In this document: piece by piece, positions 60,503-64,000 of the stretch
How the letters are laid out: every line of letters begins with the position of its first letter
How positions within the stretch are numbered: the stretch's first letter is position 1
Assembly (NCBI RefSeq): GCF_001427905.1
Contig: NZ_LMEF01000029.1
Location: 627,303 to 691,302 of the forward strand
DNA from: Flavobacterium sp. Root420
Lineage (GTDB): Bacteria > Bacteroidota > Bacteroidia > Flavobacteriales > Flavobacteriaceae
Reading direction: 5' to 3'
Length of the DNA stretch: 64,000 bases
The notes under the pieces: model-generated
What the model was told of the DNA's origin: nothing
The model's database searches: none
The model's input: only the letters and a program-made list of their open reading frames with translations
Translations under genes and position numbers: made by a program

Positions 60503-62824
60503 ATGGGAACATTAAAACCATTATTTGTCTTAATCTTCTTAACCGTTTTAACTGCGGGTTACAGTCAAAAAGTCTACACGGAAAAAGACATTAAAATTAT
60601 TCCGAAACCAACGCAGTTAGTAATTAGCAAAGGTGTATTTGAATTTTCTAAAAGCACAAAATTTATAGCTGTTACTGATTTTCAAAAGGAAATTTCAAAT
60701 GCTCTTATAAACAAGTTTGAAAAAGCAGGAGGATTTCGTCCTGAATTATCGACTGCGATTCCAAATAGCAATTATGTACAATTTAAAGTAGATGAAACTT
60801 TAGAAAAAGAAGCATATGTACTAGATGTAAATTCTAAAATCATTACCATTACAGCCAAAGGACAGGCAGGTTTTATTTACGGATTAGAGAGCATTCGACA
60901 ATTGCTTCCGGTGGTTATCGAAAGTAAAAATGTGATAGCGAAGCAAAAATGGCAAATTCCAAATCTGGTTATCAATGATAAACCTCGTTTTCAATGGAGA
61001 GGTTTAATGTTGGACTTATCCCGTCATTTCTTCGATAAAAATTATATTTTGGCTACAATCGATCGTTTAGCCATGCATAAAATGAATGTTTTGCATTTAC
61101 ATTTAGTGGACGATCAGGGATGGAGAATTGAAATTAAAAAATATCCAAAATTAACCGAAGTTGGAGCCTGGAGAGTCGATCAGGAGAATTTATCATGGAA
61201 TGCAAGACTTGCTGTAAATCCAGATGAAAAAGGAACTTATGGAGGCTTTTTAACTCAGGAAGAATTAAAAGAAATTGTAAAATATGCAGCATCAAAAAAT
61301 GTAGAAATTATTCCTGAAATCGAAATGCCGGCACATGTAAGCAGTGCCATTGCTGCGTATCCGGAACTAGCTTGTTTTGATCAGCGTATTGGAGTTCCTT
61401 CAGGAGGATTATGGCCTATTACCGATATTTATTGTGCAGGGAAAGAAACAACATTTGAATTTTTGCAGAATGTAATAGACGAAGTAATTACCATTTTTCC
61501 TTCAAAATATATTCATATTGGAGGCGATGAAGCGACTAAAACCAATTGGGGAAAATGTCCGCATTGCCAAAAAAGAATGCAGGAAAATGGTTTGAAAAAT
61601 ACCCATGAACTGCAAAGCTATTTTGTAAAAAGAATGGAGAAATACATCAATTCTAAAGGCAAAAAGCTAATTGGCTGGGATGAAATATTAGAAGGCGGTC
61701 TCGCTCCGGACGCCACTGTAATGAGCTGGAGAGGAACTAAAGGAGGTATTGAAGCAGCAGAACAAGGCCATGATGTTATTATGACACCGGAATCACCTTG
61801 TTATTTTAATTTTTATCAGGGCCCTCAAAATGAAGAACCTTTAGCTTTTGATGCTTATAATCCATTAAATAAAGTTTACGAATTTGACCCGGTTGTACCA
61901 ACTATGACACCACAACAGGCCAGTCATGTTTTAGGCGGACAAGCGAACTTATGGGCAGAATTTCTTTCCAGTCCAAGTGCTTCAGAATATATGATTTTCC
62001 CTAGATTGGCTGCTTTATCTGAGGTTTTATGGAGTCCTAAAGAAAGTCGAAACTGGAATGATTTCACCACAAGATTATCTTCATTATTTCAGCGTTACAA
62101 TTATTTAGGGATCAATTATGCAAAAAGTGCTTATTTAGTAACAGCTTCTTCAAGCGCAGATTTGGTTCATAAACAAATTAATGTTACACTAAAAAATGAA
62201 TTTCCAAATCCGGATATTCGCTATGTTTTAGGTAATAAACCTTTAGATCAACAGGCTTTAAAATATACCAACCCAATTCCGTTTAACGAAACAACGATTC
62301 TAAAAGCATCATTATTTCAGAATGACAAACCCGTAGGAAAAACATTTACGGATACGATCGTATTTCATAAAGGAGTTGGACATAAAGTCAGTTACCTTAC
62401 GCCATACAACAGCAATTACAAAGGTGATGGACCTTTTGGAATGGTAAATACAATTCGTGGTTCTAAAAACTTTCATGATGGACAATGGCAGGCCTGGTTA
62501 GTCAATGACATGGAAATTGTAATTGATCTTGAAAAACAAGAAAGCATACAGCAGGTATCGGTTGGAACACTGGAAAGTCAGGGAGCCGGAATAAATTTTC
62601 CGACACAAATAAAAGTGTTGGTTTCAAACGATAGCATCAATTATAAAGAAGTTGGAAAAGTGAATCGTACTTATGCAGCAAATCCAATTTCAGAATTAAA
62701 GGATTTTAAAATTGATTTTCAAAAACAAAATGCGAGATTTGTAAAAATAATTGCAGTTAACTTAAGAAAGAGTCCAAAGGGCGATAGTTCATGGTTATTT
62801 GTAGATGAAATAGTAGTGAATTAA
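60503..62824 (+). CDS. exported GH20 beta-N-acetylhexosaminidase
   Basis: The 773-residue enzyme has a signal peptide (to about 21, GYSQK) and a GH20b-like domain (about 25-150). The GH20 barrel follows (about 155-510), with HLVDDQGWRIEIKKYP and the catalytic pair D342-E343 in HIGGDEATKTNWG. A C-terminal F5/8-type carbohydrate-binding domain (about 640-773; VGTLESQGAGINFP, FVKIIAVN) completes it. It releases terminal GlcNAc or GalNAc by substrate assistance. Directly after the GH2 gene, it would act once galactose is removed. The GH92 gene follows by 31 bases. Confidence 0.95.
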   Translation: MGTLKPLFVLIFLTVLTAGYSQKVYTEKDIKIIPKPTQLVISKGVFEFSKSTKFIAVTDFQKEISNALINKFEKAGGFRPELSTAIPNSNYVQFKVDETLEKEAYVLDVNSKIITITAKGQAGFIYGLESIRQLLPVVIESKNVIAKQKWQIPNLVINDKPRFQWRGLMLDLSRHFFDKNYILATIDRLAMHKMNVLHLHLVDDQGWRIEIKKYPKLTEVGAWRVDQENLSWNARLAVNPDEKGTYGGFLTQEELKEIVKYAASKNVEIIPEIEMPAHVSSAIAAYPELACFDQRIGVPSGGLWPITDIYCAGKETTFEFLQNVIDEVITIFPSKYIHIGGDEATKTNWGKCPHCQKRMQENGLKNTHELQSYFVKRMEKYINSKGKKLIGWDEILEGGLAPDATVMSWRGTKGGIEAAEQGHDVIMTPESPCYFNFYQGPQNEEPLAFDAYNPLNKVYEFDPVVPTMTPQQASHVLGGQANLWAEFLSSPSASEYMIFPRLAALSEVLWSPKESRNWNDFTTRLSSLFQRYNYLGINYAKSAYLVTASSSADLVHKQINVTLKNEFPNPDIRYVLGNKPLDQQALKYTNPIPFNETTILKASLFQNDKPVGKTFTDTIVFHKGVGHKVSYLTPYNSNYKGDGPFGMVNTIRGSKNFHDGQWQAWLVNDMEIVIDLEKQESIQQVSVGTLESQGAGINFPTQIKVLVSNDSINYKEVGKVNRTYAANPISELKDFKIDFQKQNARFVKIIAVNLRKSPKGDSSWLFVDEIVVN

Positions 62825-62855
62825 AATAGCTGAAGTAATAATAGCTAAAAAAGAA

Positions 62856-64000
62856 ATGAGAAATACGACAATCCAAACAGCATGTTTTTTTTACATGCTG
62901 TTTTTTAGCATAAGTATTTTTGGGCAACAACCCGCAGATCTTGTGAATCCGTTTATAGGGACTTCAAATTATGGAGCTACATCTCCGGGACCAATCGCAC
63001 CAAGAGGAATGGCAAGTATTAGCCCGTTTAATGTTGCAGGATCTAAAAACCGACCTTTAGAAAAAGACAGTCAATGGTTGTCAAATCCTTATGTAAATGA
63101 AAATACCTTTTTGACCGGATTTAGCCAGGTGAATTTAAGTGGTGTAGGCTGTCCTGATTTGGGTGTGCTTTTACTAATGCCAACGACTGGAGCAGTTGAA
63201 ACCAATCATATGAAATATGGTTCTACTTATTCGAATGAAGTGGCCAAAACGGCTTATTATAGCGTAAATATTGATAAATATAAAGTTAAGGGAGAATTTA
63301 CGGCTTCGAAAAGAGTAGGAGTAAGCAAATTCACTTTTCCAAAAGGACAATCTAATATTTTATTAAATCTTGGTTTAGGATTGACAAATGAAGAGGGAGC
63401 AATGGTAAAAGTGGTTTCTTCAACAGAAATAGAAGGAATGCGTACTGTTGGTTCGTTTTGTTATAACAGTCCTGAAGAAGCTTATCCTGTTTATTTTGTA
63501 GCTAAATTTTCAAAACCGGCGAACCACTATGGAGTCTGGAAAAAGACGCCAAAATATGAAGGTGTAGAAGCGCAGTGGATGGGGTACAATGGTAAAACCC
63601 GAATGATGAAAAATACCATTAAAACAGTAGTTGGAGATAGTATCGGAACTTATTTTACCTATGAATTTGATAAAAAAGAAACGGTTGAAGTTAAAATTGG
63701 AGTTTCGTATGTTAGCATTGAAAATGCCCGTGAGAATTTAGAAAAAGAAACCGGAGGAAAATCATTCGACACTGTTTATAAAGAAACCTATGACGAATGG
63801 AACAAGGAACTTTCTAAAATTTTGGTCGAAGGTGGCTCCTATCAGGATAAAGTTATTTTTTACACGGCATTGTATCACACTTTAATTCATCCTAACACTT
63901 TAAATGATATTAATGGAGAATATCCCCGAATAAAAAGAACAAAGATTGGAAAAACTACAGATACGCGTTATACGGTATTTTCTTTGTGGGATACCTATCG
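62856..64000 (+). CDS. exported GH92 alpha-mannosidase, 3' end beyond window
   Basis: I translated this by hand from the ATG at 62856; 381 codons remain open at base 64000. It has a signal peptide (to about 24, SIFGQ) followed by the GH92 signature VNPFIGTSNYGATSPGPIAP and later FLTGFSQVNLSGVGCPD. FYTALYHTLIHPNTLNDI and DTRYTVFSLWDTYR come near the cut. GH92 enzymes are calcium-dependent exo-alpha-mannosidases that trim alpha-mannose from N-glycans; the linkage preference cannot be set from this part. The catalytic acidic residues lie beyond the window. It is third in the GH2-GH20-GH92 run. Confidence 0.94.
   Translation, partial: MRNTTIQTACFFYMLFFSISIFGQQPADLVNPFIGTSNYGATSPGPIAPRGMASISPFNVAGSKNRPLEKDSQWLSNPYVNENTFLTGFSQVNLSGVGCPDLGVLLLMPTTGAVETNHMKYGSTYSNEVAKTAYYSVNIDKYKVKGEFTASKRVGVSKFTFPKGQSNILLNLGLGLTNEEGAMVKVVSSTEIEGMRTVGSFCYNSPEEAYPVYFVAKFSKPANHYGVWKKTPKYEGVEAQWMGYNGKTRMMKNTIKTVVGDSIGTYFTYEFDKKETVEVKIGVSYVSIENARENLEKETGGKSFDTVYKETYDEWNKELSKILVEGGSYQDKVIFYTALYHTLIHPNTLNDINGEYPRIKRTKIGKTTDTRYTVFSLWDTY

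Noticed and set aside
51918..64000. A complete Sus-type polysaccharide utilisation locus
   Set aside because: No SusC/SusD pair or ECF sigma/anti-sigma genes are within the window; only enzymes, a symporter and LytS/LytT are seen.

Overview
The window is AT-rich, and nearly every gene belongs to a Bacteroidetes family. It has flavobacterial-type promoters (a -7 box of the form TAnnTTTG), propeller-type sensor kinases, LytS/LytT pairs, secreted glycosidases and lipoproteins. The best guess is a chromosomal segment of a Flavobacterium or close relative; this rests on gene content and style, because no rRNA or other marker gene is present.

Region 1 (1-14527) is a dense phospho-signalling block. 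It holds a CheB-CheR-PAS histidine kinase (cut by the window start), three stand-alone receiver proteins, a CHASE3/HAMP-type kinase, a 2119-residue soluble hybrid kinase with eleven exact-length 276-bp HAMP repeats, and a receiver-kinase fusion. None carries a recognisable DNA-binding output. Region 2 (14655-21680) has a PPC-domain protein, a secreted GH43-like protein, and a LuxR-type regulator converging on a propeller-type sensor kinase. Region 3 (22104-33329) is stress-flavoured: KatG, acidic disordered proteins, DUF202, DUF892, SRPBCC, an FAD-Rieske oxidoreductase with an overlapping flavodoxin-like gene, two fused pseudogene scraps and a lysine-rich protein.

Region 4 (33655-47218) looks like a detoxification and redox island: cupin, alpha/beta hydrolase, OsmC, DUF1223, LytS/LytT, AraC, two SDRs, DoxX, a Crp-like regulator, a YceI-tautomerase-SDR-NTF2-nitronate monooxygenase operon, and TetR plus an MFS pump. 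Candidate operators are visible: 21-bp-phased LytTR-like direct repeats before two genes, a Crp-like palindrome before the YceI operon, and matching palindromes before tetR and the pump.

Region 5 (47405-64000) is a carbohydrate locus: a NagB-like/PIG-L fusion, a LytS/LytT pair, an SSS symporter, a GH130 phosphorylase, a CBM9-like protein, a GH10-like lipoprotein, a GH2 beta-galactosidase, a GH20 hexosaminidase and the start of a GH92 alpha-mannosidase. Together these fit stepwise exo-digestion of N-glycans (Gal, GlcNAc, Man), uptake of a small core sugar, and cytoplasmic phosphorolysis. No SusC/SusD pair is in the window.

Intergenic spaces carry several families of long, near-perfect palindromic repeats, which look like non-autonomous mobile or structural elements. 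No tRNA, rRNA, CRISPR array, complete insertion sequence or prophage was seen.
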